This document shows positions 22,651 through 38,442 of a stretch of 64,000 nt of DNA, piece after piece. The stretch spans positions 314,501-378,500 of the forward strand of contig NW_026112142.1 of assembly GCF_024679095.1 (NCBI RefSeq). Reading direction: 5' to 3'. The translations under genes and the position numbers were made by a program. The DNA is from Eriocheir sinensis (taxonomy: Eukaryota; Arthropoda; Malacostraca; Decapoda; Varunidae). A model generated the notes under the pieces. That model was not told the origin of the DNA, ran no database searches, and was given only the letters and a program-made list of their open reading frames with translations. Position 1 is the stretch's first letter; each line of letters starts with the position of its first letter.

Positions 22651-22867
22651 CACTCGCTTGTCGTGTCAGTGACCTGTAAGCGGAGTCGGATATGACATTG
22701 ACTGTGGCACCTGTGTCAACCGCTAAGGTGAGTGAAATTTTGCCCACCCTGCAAGGGAGGGCAATTATGCTTGTCCGTCCCAAGGCGGCAATGACGGAGT
22801 CAAGTTGCTCCCAATTAGTATTTTCCTTAAGGGACACTTGGATGTACGCCTCGGGGCTGTCACGAAG
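22651..22867 (-). pseudogene. Gypsy aspartic protease
   Basis: The minus-strand frame shows LAVDTGATVNVIS, the DTGA active site of retroviral-type proteases, at about 22710-22675. It starts after an in-frame TGA (22868-22870), and a one-base change in the GGGGG run near 22650 puts it out of frame with RT. The protease normally matures the Gag-Pol polyprotein. Confidence 0.8.
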
Positions 22868-22870
22868 TCA

Positions 22871-23444
22871 TGTCTTTTTATTCTGAGAAGATGAGTGTGG
22901 TTTACTGTCCGCTGAGGACTTGTACTTCTGTTCCTCCTTGGCCTTTTGTATTGCAGAACAACTGTCTGAATCATGAAAACAATTCCCGTGGATATGGCAA
23001 AAGGCAGCCTTCCGCTGATGGTTTAGCCTAGGGTTCCTGTGTGATGAATGATGCCCGCCCCTGTAACCTCCTGACCTCCTATCTGAGCCCTGTCTTGAAT
23101 GTGTTGATTCCCTACGTTTCGCGAAGCAAGAATGTTCAGAATGTCCTGATTGCTTGCAAAAACTGCAGGTGAGAGAGACCTTACTTTGAGCCTGTAATAC
23201 TGCGGCTGGTGCGAGGGGATGCTGGTGAGGGTGTCCTTGAACCTTGAGTGGGTTGTAAGTATGCAGACGAACCCGGGGGTGAACGAATTCTGCGGCCTGT
23301 AATTGATAAATAATGAGTGCCTGAACATAAGATTACCTTAGTAAATTCACTGGTTTTGATATCGTGTTCCGGTCCCTCTTCACTTGAAGGACGAGCCAAC
23401 TGTTTAAAGGTGTCGCCGAGTTTAGCGAGAGTGTCTTTGTTCAT
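22871..23444 (-). pseudogene. gag: Gypsy gag remnant with zinc knuckle
   Basis: A CCHC knuckle (Cx2Cx4Hx4C) is encoded at 23126-23167, followed by a basic, Ser/His-rich stretch leading to the protease. A short N-terminal piece (23444-23340) begins MNKDTLAKLGD. The bulk of capsid is absent and frames change between the pieces, so gag is deleted and broken. Gag would package the element RNA. Confidence 0.65.
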
Positions 23445-23450
23445 ACTATG

Positions 23451-24119
23451 GTGTAAATCATTTACAAAATAGGAGCATATGTTGATAGCTGTAAATATGA
23501 ACCAATAAACGGAACGTGTATGAATGAATAGTTTGCGTTGAAACCCTAAAAAGGCAAGAAAGAATGGCTAGCAAGGTGCCTGTTTAGACGTAATAGAAGT
23601 TAAGGTTATAATGGAATGCTCTAATGATATGGGTATATATAGAAAGAATAACTATATAAACAAAGTGGAATGTTAAGTGAGTATATCATTGAAGCTCACG
23701 TTTTCTCTCGAGCGGTGAAAAGAAAACGGAGGCAGGGCACACTGATGAAGATTAACTTTGATCAGGGAACTCACACTATACTCAATAGACTCGCTAGCAA
23801 ACAATAAGAAAGAATCAATATCGTATGCGAATGAACGTTACTCTCACAATTATGACTGAATAACAGTGTTAGGAACACATAAATAAAAAATCGTGCCCCT
23901 GCACGGACAATAATGAAAATAAGCCGAGTCGGCATATTTGGACAAGAAGGGAATATCCACAAATACCAAGATTAATCAGCTGATGTAGTGGAGAGGGCGA
24001 CGGCTTGTGATGCCCTGGGGTACGTGCAGTCGTTGTAGGCGCGTCAGGAAACCTCGGCCGCGGCCACAGCAGTTTGTTGCGGCCAACATAGTTATGCCGT
24101 AGACTAGCGACGCTGCCCC
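23451..24119. other. Between gypsy and LINE I; possible gypsy 5' leader or LTR
   Basis: AT-rich, without ORFs. Its position upstream (minus sense) of gag would fit a 5' LTR or leader, but it does not match 16890-17338, and no primer-binding site was identified. Confidence 0.35.
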
Positions 24120-24123
24120 TTCT

Positions 24124-25912
24124 ATGTTTAACCCGACCGAGCCGATCTATGCCCAAGTCACGAGGAATTCGAGTACCGTAGCACCTGATGACGGTTTCAT
24201 TCCTGTAAGGAATGGAGCCAGGCCTTATATGCCAAGAAAAGGGTTGGAACTTACGACCTTCAAACGATTTGCTATTTTAAAGGTAAAAGTTGAAGAGGAA
24301 CACGAAATCCGGTTAATTGGCGATTCCATGATCAGAGGTCAGTTAACAAAATTTTGCGGTCGTGCTTCATAATTATGAGAAACGTAAGCGCATGTGTTTC
24401 CCCGGTATAGGTGTAGATGGCATCACTGCGGCGCGCGACGATGTTATGACCGGCTCAGACCAAAACTCACTGTTCGTCACCATGTCGGAACGAACGACGT
24501 AAAGGACAATCGTTCAGAAGAATTAATGGAAAAGTATCATAGACTGATCCGACAATTCAAGGAAAAAACAAACAACATAATGACATCTGGTATCCTCCCG
24601 CGGATGAGAGAAAGTAACGCTTTTTACAGCAAAGCCTTCAGCACTAACAACCGACTTAAGTCATTATGTGCTCAATAAAATGTCGAGTTTGTGAACTTTT
24701 GAAATACTTCTATGGTGCAAATGACTTGTACGAACGCGATGGTGTGCACCTAAATCCCGTCGTGGCGGCTAGACTTGGAAGACTCCTTAGTGAGCAGGTG
24801 TCAATTTTCAAAGCAAAAAAAAAAAAACAGCGAACCCCGACAGTGAACGCCACGTAAACAATCAAAGGACCACTAACCAATCCCACCATGACCATATAAA
24901 CGCATGTTACGTAAACGCCCGCAGCATTCGAAATAAATTCATAAACCTGGAAGAACTTGTTGCAACGGAAAACTTTCACATTATCGCCGTCGCGGAGTCA
25001 TGGTTGAATACAAATAACAGAGATTTTATTGCGGAATTTAGCTTACCCGGCTATTCAATTTTTCTTTGCACCAGAAAAAACGGAGTTGGTGGTGGCGTCA
25101 CCTTATATATTCGAGCTGGTTTAAATCCACGTGTTATTAACCCATAAGCGTCGGGCTAGAGGACTATTGTCGTCCTCGCACCGCGCGGGCGGTGCTGATA
25201 GATTTTGTAAAATAGGTGTCTTTCATCAATGCCCCGTGTGGCAATTTCAAACGAAAACATAATAATTTATATTGTTTTTTCATCGCCAATCCTTCCTCTC
25301 CACGATTAAATAAATTTGAAGTGTCTACGTTGCAGCACGGCATAGATATGATGTTGGGAAGAGGTGCTATTTTTGGCCAAGCCGTGCGCGTCGGATGGCG
25401 GGAACTCCCGCCACCCGACGCTCTCCGCCCGAGCGGGAATTCCCGTCACCCGACGCACACGGGTTAAAGTAGAAAGAATAAATAATATAGACACCGTTTT
25501 CGTAGAAATTAAAAACCGTTCAAGTAAATTCGTTATTGGCATTGTTTATAGACCTCCAAACCAAGCAATGCAAATAGACAAAAAACTGTTCGAACAAATT
25601 TCTAACATATGCAATCAATTTGAAGCTGAAATTATGGGAGAGTTTAACTTACCAGTAAAGAGTTGGGGAGACACGTTAAATATACACTCAGGTCACGATC
25701 TATACAGTAACATATTAGAAAGTGCGCTCTATCGGGATGTGCATAAACCAACTCGCGAAAATAACATCCTCGATCTTGTTCTCACACCTAAAGACAGCCT
25801 AGTTAATGATTTCAATGTTGGTACATAATTCAGCGACAGCGATCATCGAATGATTCCGTTTATAGTAAAAATCAAAGAGGACATGAAAACGAGTGAAGAA
25901 AGAATACCTGAT
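24124..25912 (+). pseudogene. LINE I SGNH and endonuclease remnants
   Basis: ORF1 part: RLIGDSMIRGQL (SGNH block I), HVGTNDVKDN (block III, other frame) and RDGVHLNPV (block V) are seen across frame changes at about 24370, 24480 and 24676. Endonuclease part: VNARSIRNKF near 24918, AESWLN near 24992, then after the inserted element IVYRPPNQ, FNLPVKSW, PTRENNILDLVL and SDHRM to 25860. Several stops and indels interrupt it. The closest relative in the window is LINE H. Confidence 0.8.
25141..25463. mobile_element. PiggyBac-like MITE, 323 bp, TTAA target
   Basis: Flanked by TTAA at 25137-25140 and 25464-25467. Ends are CCCATAAGCGTCGGGC and, as reverse complement of the other side, CCCGTGTGCGTCGGGT (12 of 16 identical). 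Internal hairpins occur near both ends (AGGACTATTGTCGTCCT; GGCGGGAACTCCCGCC). No transposase frame exists. Read through one TTAA, the endonuclease frame of LINE I continues without shift, so it entered LINE I after that element was in place. Confidence 0.85.
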
Positions 25913-25915
25913 TCG

Positions 25916-26997
<1,082 letters not shown>

Positions 26998-27012
26998 GCG
27001 CACGCGAGCAGA

Positions 27013-27016
<4 letters not shown>

Positions 27017-27059
<43 letters not shown>

Positions 27060-27135
27060 CATGACTGATTGTCTGTCTCCTTGCATCCGCCATTTCGTTT
27101 GTTATTCGTTCTTTTGCGTGACAGAGAGAGAGAGA

Positions 27136-27165
<30 letters not shown>
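27017..27165 (+). repeat. (GT)n and (TAA)n microsatellites
   Basis: (GT)n at 27017-27055 and (TAA)n at 27137-27165, in the spacer between the (CT)n and (GA)n runs. Confidence 0.95.
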
Positions 27166-27166
<1 letters not shown>

Positions 27167-27184
27167 GTTTATTTCCACCAGAAT

Positions 27185-27509
<325 letters not shown>

Positions 27510-27714
27510 TCAGGGAGGGAAAAAAAGAAAGAAAAGAAAAAAGAAAGAAAGAGGCGAGGGTTAGAGGGTCACATGGGCAAGAGTGAGGGAGGGGAGAGAG
27601 GGGAGGGAAGGAGAGCGGTGGGAAGGGGAGTAAGCGGAGGGGGAGTCTAAGGGCGTACTTTCGTAATCACTGTGGCAGCGTGTTGGGGATCGAAAGAGGA
27701 GACAGGAGGAATAG

Positions 27715-28470
27715 CGAAGAGCGAGGCGGCGGCACTGAAAAGTGAAAATATTAAGTAAAAGAAGAGTAAAAATATGCACTTGTGGCTTATTTGGTTTAAG
27801 AAGTAGGTGAGAAAGCAGTTTTCAGAGAACGTTGTACGAATTGCTTACAGTATTACAAAGTAGATGTCATTGGAACACTTGTAAGAAAAATAAATAAATG
27901 CAGCTAGGCGGGGCTTGAAGGGAGTGGAAAATATCAGTAGAAGAAGAAATATGAGTAAAAAAAATGTAGTGTTAGCCTACGTGGATTAGGACATAGGTCG
28001 CATTAGAACACTTACAAGGAAAAGGGAGTATAATTTGTTTGCTTATTAGAAAGTAAGCGGTATTTGAACAGTTATTAGAAACATAAAAGGAATGAAAAAC
28101 TGCGAGGCGGTGGAGCTGCAGAGTGAAAAATATAACGCAAAGAAAAGTAAAAAAAAAAAAAAAAAAATCACTGGGGAGGAGGTCTTCTTAGGTTAGGAAG
28201 CAGGTACCATTAAACTATTTGTAAAGGAAAGGAAATACATAGTTTGTTTTTAATATAGGCGGCATTTGAACACCTATCGAAGAGAATTAAAAAAGATAGC
28301 TAGTGAAATGAAAGAACTAAAGATGATATGCACGTTGAGTTTACTTACGTTAGGGAGCTCGTGGTAGCGGACGGATTAATTGGGCAGGAATAAGATGAAA
28401 GTAGCGTAATAGTGTGACTGAAAACTAAAATAAAAATACAATACTCTTTAAGGTTGCGTGGATTAAGAAG
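27715..28470 (+). repeat. Diverged ~200-bp tandem repeat, about four units
   Basis: Units begin near 27721 (GCGAGGCGGCGG), 27905 (CTAGGCGGGG) and 28104 (GCGAGGCGGTGG). Each continues with a GTGAAAAATAT-like block, an AAAGTAAAAA-like block, a TTAGGAAGTAGGT-like block and a GCATTTGAACACTT-like block. A fourth, more diverged unit follows from about 28290. Confidence 0.6.
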
Positions 28471-28819
28471 TGGTATTAGCAAGGATCCATTAGATACTGA
28501 AAGAACGGAAAGAGAAAAGAATTCTAGCTTACTGAAATTACGAATTGTGCGGTATGGAAATGGTTGAAGGCGCGGCATGAGTTAGAGGACTCATTATATG
28601 AAGTAAATGGCACGAAAACGTACTGAAGGTTGTAACGAAAGATTAAAGAAAAGGAATTGAAGGAATGAACTAGGTAAAAGTAAGGAAAAACAAGTAGAAA
28701 GGCAAAAAAATATGCATCGAAAAAGTGTGAAGGAAATATGAGGTATGATAAAGGAGGGAAAGACCAAGGCAGCAAATGTACGGAGGAAAAGAAGACGAGG
28801 AAGGAAAGAATAATAGACA

Positions 28820-29060
28820 ATATGGGAAGAAAAGTGAGTAATAATAGACAATATGGGAAGAAAGGTGAAGAAAAGTGAGTAATAGAGAAAGATGGATGGA
28901 TGAAATATGAAGGTGATGAAGAAAGAGCAGAAGTGATAAATATGTAAAGAGAAAGAAGAGGACAAGAGGAAGGTAAAAGATAATATGGAGAAGAAAGATG
29001 AAGAAAATTTAGTAATAGAGAAAGAAGGATGCCTAAAATATGAAGGTGATGAAGAAAGAG
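28820..29060 (+). repeat. Diverged ~130-bp purine-rich duplication
   Basis: AGTAATAGAGAAAGATGG at about 28879 and AGTAATAGAGAAAGAAGG at about 29012 start two related stretches, both followed by GAAGGTGATGAAGAAAGAGC. Confidence 0.6.
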
Positions 29061-29640
29061 CAACACTAAATATATCAAGAGCAACAAGACGAAAAGGAGG
29101 AAGGTAATCGATGATATGTAATAGAACGAGGGAGAAAGAGAGGATGAAAGGTTTACAAGATATGAAGATGGTGGAGAAGAAAAAGGAGCAGAGGAGAGAA
29201 ATATATCATGATAAAGATGAGGAAGAGGAGAATGATAGATAATATGGTGAAGGAAGAGGAGGAAATAAGATGTAAGAGAAGCGAGGGAGGAAGGAGGCTG
29301 TAAAAGATATAACGGAGGTGAAGAAAAGGGGGAAATAAATAAATAGATAGAGAAGACAGAAATGGAGAAAGTAGGTAATACAGAGAAGAAGGAAGAAGCA
29401 GCAAGAGGAGGAAGAGAGGAAAAAAGATGTATAAGATATGAAAGTGGATGGAGGAAGGAAGAAGAGAGAGAAGGAAACGAACAAGGGTGAATATGATGAT
29501 GATGTTGCAGGAATTCCTAGGAGATGAGGCAAGAAATATAGAAAATTAACGAAGAGGAATAATGATTTACGGGAATGAAAATGGTAGAAAGAGAGAAGAC
29601 GAAGAGAATAATGAGGAGAAAAAAAAATAGGAAAGAGGAT

Positions 29641-30735
<1,095 letters not shown>

Positions 30736-30825
30736 GAAGAATGTGATACGCTTTATTATATTAGCCTTTCATTTTTTTCCGTTTCTTTCTGTTATTTTTT
30801 TTATCTTTTCTACATTTTTATCATC

Positions 30826-30828
<3 letters not shown>

Positions 30829-30916
<88 letters not shown>

Positions 30917-30955
30917 ATCTATCCATCTGTCTATCTATCTATCTATATATGTCTA
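30829..30955 (+). repeat. (AT)43 plus ATCT tetranucleotides
   Basis: (AT)n at 30829-30914, then short CATCTATC/TATCTATC units. Confidence 0.95.
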
Positions 30956-31212
30956 TATACGCTCACATTTTTCCCCTTCTTTTAATACAGAAACTTCAAA
31001 ATTCTTCAGAAACAGGTCCAGCAGCAGCAATATACATCTTTTTTTTTTCCCTGCACTCCATTATTCACGTCTCTTTACTTCATTTTTCACTCGCTGCTCA
31101 TTCATTTACAGCGCCTTAAAATACCACTTCACTCGCGTCTTGTTTCTTTTTTAGATAATCACGGATATTATTTTTTTATCTTACGCTCAAAAGTAATGGG
31201 ACGCGGCAGTTG

Positions 31213-33092
<1,880 letters not shown>

Positions 33093-33282
33093 GCAGCACC
33101 ATCAAGGAAATTTCTGTGGCCCCTCACGATCCAAAGAGTCATTTTAGGGCGTTTGGAGAGGCGAGGGAGAGAGAAGGATGGGGATTAGGGAAGGCGGTGA
33201 CGGCCAGTCCTGCAGAGTACCACCATCCACCGCGGGGTGGGGAAGAGAATGGGGAGAAGGCTGTTTATGGCCTTACGAACTT

Positions 33283-33522
33283 GCCCTAATCTAACCTAGC
33301 AATACCCTAACCTAACCTAACCTAGTCTGTTCTAACATATCTTAACATAGTCTAACCTAACCTTGACTTAACCAGACCTTTCTACCCTAACCTTAACCAA
33401 ACATAACCTAGTTTAACCTGACCCCTAACCGTAAACTAAATAAACCTAACCTAATCCCTAACCTTGCCTAACCTAATCTAACCTGACTTTAGCCTAATAT
33501 AATATAATATAACCTAAACTTA
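33283..33522. repeat. Degenerate interstitial telomere-like array (CCTAA/TTAGG)n
   Basis: About 240 bp rich in CCTAA and variants (CTTAA, CCTGA, TCTAA). The best run is CCCTAACCTAACCTAACC at about 33305-33322. TTAGG is the ancestral arthropod telomere repeat. The degeneration and internal position point to an interstitial relic rather than a chromosome end. Confidence 0.7.
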
Positions 33523-33542
33523 ACGGAAAGAAAAATGGAAAG

Positions 33543-33546
<4 letters not shown>

Positions 33547-33594
<48 letters not shown>

Positions 33595-33687
33595 CCACAC
33601 ACACACACACACGATATACGCATTCCCATAGGTCCAAATCCGTTCTTGCTTTCTTTCCTTAATGCATGGTCCATTGCCTAAGAGAGA

Positions 33688-33753
<66 letters not shown>
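33547..33753 (+). repeat. (AC)n and (AG)n microsatellites
   Basis: (AC)n at 33547-33612 with one AG break and (AG)n at 33680-33753 with one GACA break. Confidence 0.95.
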
Positions 33754-33758
<5 letters not shown>

Positions 33759-33844
33759 GGAAAGCAATGACAGGCGGACAGAGAGACAAAGAAACCCATT
33801 TATCACTATTGATGCAACCCGCTTATTACGCACCTCTGACCCTT

Positions 33845-34556
33845 AATAGAGGCCGAACACAATCACCCCGCCCCCCAATACTCTCCTCCCCCCCTACCCT
33901 CCCCTTAACAAGGGCCAACAAACAATCACCCCGCCCCCTCCCTTCCCTCCTCCCTCCCCTTCCCCTCTCCTCCCTTCCAACCTCCCTTCTTCCTTCTCCC
34001 CACACAAAATTCATGAAATCAGCTTTTCTTTCCTTATTCAAATTTCTCTCTTTCCATTCCTAGCAATAGTCACTCCTCTTTTTCCCATTACTTCCCTTCC
34101 CCTCACCCTTTCCCTTCTCTTCTCCCCCTCCCACTTCTCCTCTTCCTACTCCTCTCCCACAAAATTAATGAGCTCAGCTTTTCTTTGCTCTTCCTTCCCC
34201 TTTCTCCTCCTTTCTCTCCGTTACTCCCTTTTTTCTTCCCTCCTCTTCCGCTTTCTTTAAACTTTCTTACATTCTCTTATTCTCCCTTCCCTTCTCTCTT
34301 TCCCTAATCCACCCTTTTCTCCCTTCCTTTTCCCCTTTCTCCAAAATCTAATCTTTTCCGTTATTTTTCTTCCTGCCCTAATTTTTGCCTCCCACCTTTT
34401 CCTTTCCCATTCTCCTTTCTCTTCAATATTATTTTTTTCCTAATATTCCTCCTTCCCCCCTTCTCCCCTTGCATGCTTCTTTCCCTTTCCTTTGTTTCTT
34501 CCTCATATGGTACAATATCTTCCCATTTCCCCTCTTTATCCCTCACTCCCTTCCTC
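33845..34556 (+). repeat. Pyrimidine tract upstream of LINE F
   Basis: About 700 bp of C/T-rich text (CCCTTCC, TTCTCCC runs). It continues after LINE F at 35237, so F sits inside one tract. Confidence 0.75.
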
Positions 34557-35236
34557 CCAGACGTGATGATATCCTTGTATAATTCCATGGTAAGACCGCA
34601 CCTCGAGTATGCAGCACAGTTCTGGTCTCCTAATTACAGAAAGGACATTGATTTACTGGAAAGGATTCAGCGACGCGCCGCGAAGATGATTCCAACCTCA
34701 AGGGCTCAACCGTACGAGGAACGACTCAAGCGACTCAATCTCTTTACATTGGAGAAAAGACGCCTACGAGGGGATATGATTGAAGTCTTCAAGTACCTGA
34801 AAAAGTTCAATAACGTCGATTACTCCAAATTCTTTGAACTGCGAACCAACTCAAGAACTAGAAATAACGGTTTACCCATTCAGTTGAGTCGATGTAACAC
34901 AGACATTGGAAGGAGTTTCTTTTCAAACGGCAAACACACGCGCCACTGGAACAATCTTCCCTGAGAAGTATAAATGCGAATACCATCAACTCCTTCAAAT
35001 ATAGAATCGATCGTCATTTCGCTGCGTCGGGAGTAGACTGAATAACGAAGTGCTTTCATCTGCTCCTCAATATTGAGGTGCTTTCATCTGCTCCTCAATA
35101 TCGAGGTGCTTTCATCTGCTCCTCAAGCCCCAAGTGGCTGTCGAGCAAATTAAATCACCAAAGCGGGCGACCTCGTAATGAGCAAATAGGCTTTCTGTTG
35201 TCTGCTTTTCCATGTTTCCATGTTTCTATGTTTCCC
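34557..35236 (+). mobile_element. 5'-truncated CR1-like LINE (copy F), D subfamily
   Basis: Homology to copy D starts at CCAGACGTGATG (D: 44378) and runs through the RT C-terminal region, the 3' UTR (two extra copies of a GAGGTGCTTTCATCTGCTCC block), the hairpin region and a CATGTTTC tail at 35210-35236. Both flanks are pyrimidine-rich. Confidence 0.85.
34559..35041 (+). pseudogene. LINE F RT C-terminal fragment
   Basis: Encodes the segment from SLYNSMVRPHLEYAAQFWSP to the end of ORF2 (SFFSN, HWNNLP). No catalytic motif is included. A small rearrangement near 34930 and a TGA at about 34963 interrupt it. It cannot be functional. Confidence 0.85.
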
Positions 35237-36050
35237 TTTCCCCTCTCCCAAACTCCCTTCTCCCTCCTTTCCTAAAATCCCCTCTTTTTTTCCCTCTTTC
35301 TCCCCTCAGAATTCTTACATATTCTTCCATTTCCCCTTCTTCTCTTCCCCTTCCAAAACCCCATGTTCATTTTATCTCCCAAATTCCTTTCCTTTTTCCC
35401 TGCTTCTCCTTTTCCTCTTCTCCAACTTCCTTCTTCTCGCTCTAAATCTCAAACTCCTCTCTTTTTTTCTTCCTTCCCTCAATTCTCTCCCCAGCTTGTC
35501 TTCCCCTTCCTCTGCCTCGACAACTCCCCTCACATCCCCTCCTCCTCCCCACAGAAATCGTGACCTTTTCATCTACCCTTCTCCCACTCTCCTGACTCCC
35601 TGCCTTCCTCTCTCCCGTTCCCACGAAATATCCAAGCATACACAACCTCCCCATCTTCATTCCCCATCTTCTCCCCTCACGATAATGGACCAAGTATGAC
35701 CCTTTTCCCATCATCATCTTTCCTCCCCATCATCTTTCTTTTCTTTAATACAAACTTTTAACGTCCATCACTTCCTCCCCATCTCCACCCCACATGCATA
35801 TAGACAGATGAAATCACCCTTTACCTTATCTTTCTCTCCCCACTCCCCAGCTCTTCTCTTCCCCTCCCCTCCCTCCCCACGAAGCATACATTGATCTCCC
35901 CTCCCCCTCCCTTCTCCTTCGCTTCTCCCCTCTCCCCTCTCCTCCCCTCCCCCATACTCCCAAAAAGAAAGGAAAAGAAAGAAAAAGTGACCAATTTCCA
36001 TTTTTCTTTCACCTCCCCCTCCTCCTTCTCTTCCTCTCACACACACACAA
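35237..36050 (+). repeat. Pyrimidine tract downstream of LINE F
   Basis: About 800 bp of C/T-rich text. Ser/Pro/Phe open frames are composition artefacts. Confidence 0.75.
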
Positions 36051-36097
36051 AAAACGTCTCCTTACAAAAGCAAACTTACCCTTGCAAAATCTTTCAG

Positions 36098-36336
<239 letters not shown>

Positions 36337-36340
<4 letters not shown>

Positions 36341-37486
36341 TTACCGTTGGTGGAGGACACGAGGATGATGACGACGACAATGAGGAGTTGAAGGTGAAGG
36401 TGAAGGTGGAGGAGGTGGAGGCCCAGGCGGATTACAGGTGGAGGTGGAGGAGGTGGTGGTGGTGCTGGAGATAGTGGTGGTGGTTGTGGTAGCGACCTTC
36501 GTGGTGGTGGTGGTGGTTGCGGGGTTTCGAAGTGGGGATGAAGTTGTTTCAGTGCGAGTTTTAGGGACATCTGCGCCACCTGGTGAGACGATATGGCACT
36601 CTTTGTTGTTGTTGTTGTTGGCCACATGTTGTTGTTTTGTTTTCTCTTATATTTTCCTTCAGCCTTGTTTCAGTATCTCACTTTCCTTACACTTGATAGC
36701 GACAGACAGACAGACAGAAGAAGGAAAAAAAAAATGTAGATAAAAATAAGTCAGAGAATAAATACGGACAGACAGACAGATACAGAGACAGAAGAATAGT
36801 AGTAAAATACACGGAAAAAAAAATAATGAGGTCAGAGAACGAGAGAGGGGATGAAAAGTGGATGACACAAGAAGACTGGGAAGGAAGATAAAATTAGAAA
36901 AGAAAAATGGAGGAAGAGCCTTAAGAAATTGTTAGAGAAGCTAAGAGGAAGAAGAGGAAGAAGAAACTTTAAAACTCCTGATCACTGTGTTTATTTATCT
37001 TTTTAGTCATTTTTCTCTCCCTTTCTATTTTTCTTCTCACCTTCCTCCTTATTTTCCCCTTTATTTATGTATCTATTTATTTATTTACCCTTTTCTTGCT
37101 AATCTCCTCTCAGTCTGTCTTTTGTTCTATCTCTTGTATCCCTTTTCTCACCTTTCTCCTTATCGTCCTCTTTATGAGTGAGTCTGTTTAATCCTCTTCT
37201 CTGCTTATCTCCTTTTTGTCAGCCTTTTTCCTTCCCTCATTGTCTATCTGCTCACCTTCCTATCTTCATCTTTAGCGATGTATCTATTTACTCCTCTTTT
37301 CTTGTTAGTCTCCTCTGTCTTTTATCTTCTAACATCTTCTCTCGGTCTTTACACCTTCCTCCCTGTCCTCCTCTTTATTTCGGTGTCTATTTATATATTC
37401 ATCCTCTTTCGCGCGATCTTCCTTGCCTCTTCCTTATTGCCTCGTCTTCCTCGGGCCAGAACAAAAAACAGAGCAACAGCCGCCTG

Positions 37487-37491
<5 letters not shown>
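36337..37491. other. Non-coding; GGT/GGA-rich patch then pyrimidine-rich
   Basis: 36350-36540 is (GGT/GGA)-rich. 36700-36970 is A/G-rich with CAGA repeats. 36980-37440 is C/T-rich. No gene recognised. Confidence 0.5.

Positions 37492-37533
<42 letters not shown>
37492..37533 (+). repeat. (AC)21 microsatellite
   Basis: Dinucleotide run followed by GCTCGCGCG. Confidence 0.95.
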
Positions 37534-37536
<3 letters not shown>

Positions 37537-37869
37537 CGCGCGTTCTCTGTATCCGTGTATATCTCCTCACTCGCCTTCGCCTCGCCTTCCCGACTTCGCG
37601 GAAACCTGTGACGAGAAGCAAAGGTTCACTCGTGTTAGTTGCCTTCTCTGCGTCCCTCGACTCGTGTTGACACTGAAGCAACAATAACAAGAACAGAAAC
37701 AATAACAAACAACAACACAACAATAAAGGGAATGAAAGCGGAAGTGTTTTAAAAAGGAACGTAGCGTATAAAATGACAAAGTGTATGAGTAACATTTCAT
37801 TGGTGTTTATAGTTTACTTTTTTTGTATATAGTTGTGTACGTGTTTACAGGAGCTTCTGATATGCTCAG

Positions 37870-37993
<124 letters not shown>

Positions 37994-38012
37994 GGCAGTC
38001 GCTGGATTAAGT

Positions 38013-38442
<430 letters not shown>

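Larger units (their letters stand above)
17339..23450 (-). mobile_element. Ty3/gypsy (errantivirus-like) element with env-like gene
   Basis: Minus-strand order is gag remnant, protease, RT, RNase H, integrase, env-like ORF, which is the gypsy/errantivirus order. Pol is broken by a TGA in the gag/PR region (22868-22870), a one-base indel in a G run near 22650 and a 777-bp DNA transposon (20121-20897). Integrase and env-like frames are open. Most of gag is missing. No paired LTRs are visible by eye, so this may be a partial copy. Env-carrying gypsy elements are best known from insects; the presumed crustacean setting makes this one of interest. Confidence 0.85.
24120..25915 (+). mobile_element. 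CR1-like LINE fragment (copy I), H subfamily, truncated at both ends
   Basis: Covers the end of ORF1 and the endonuclease only. It stops at about 25915 where a pyrimidine tract begins, so it lacks RT and the 3' tail. 3' truncation is not the usual outcome of target-primed insertion and implies a later deletion or rearrangement. It is interrupted by a 323-bp TTAA element at 25141-25463. Confidence 0.8.
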
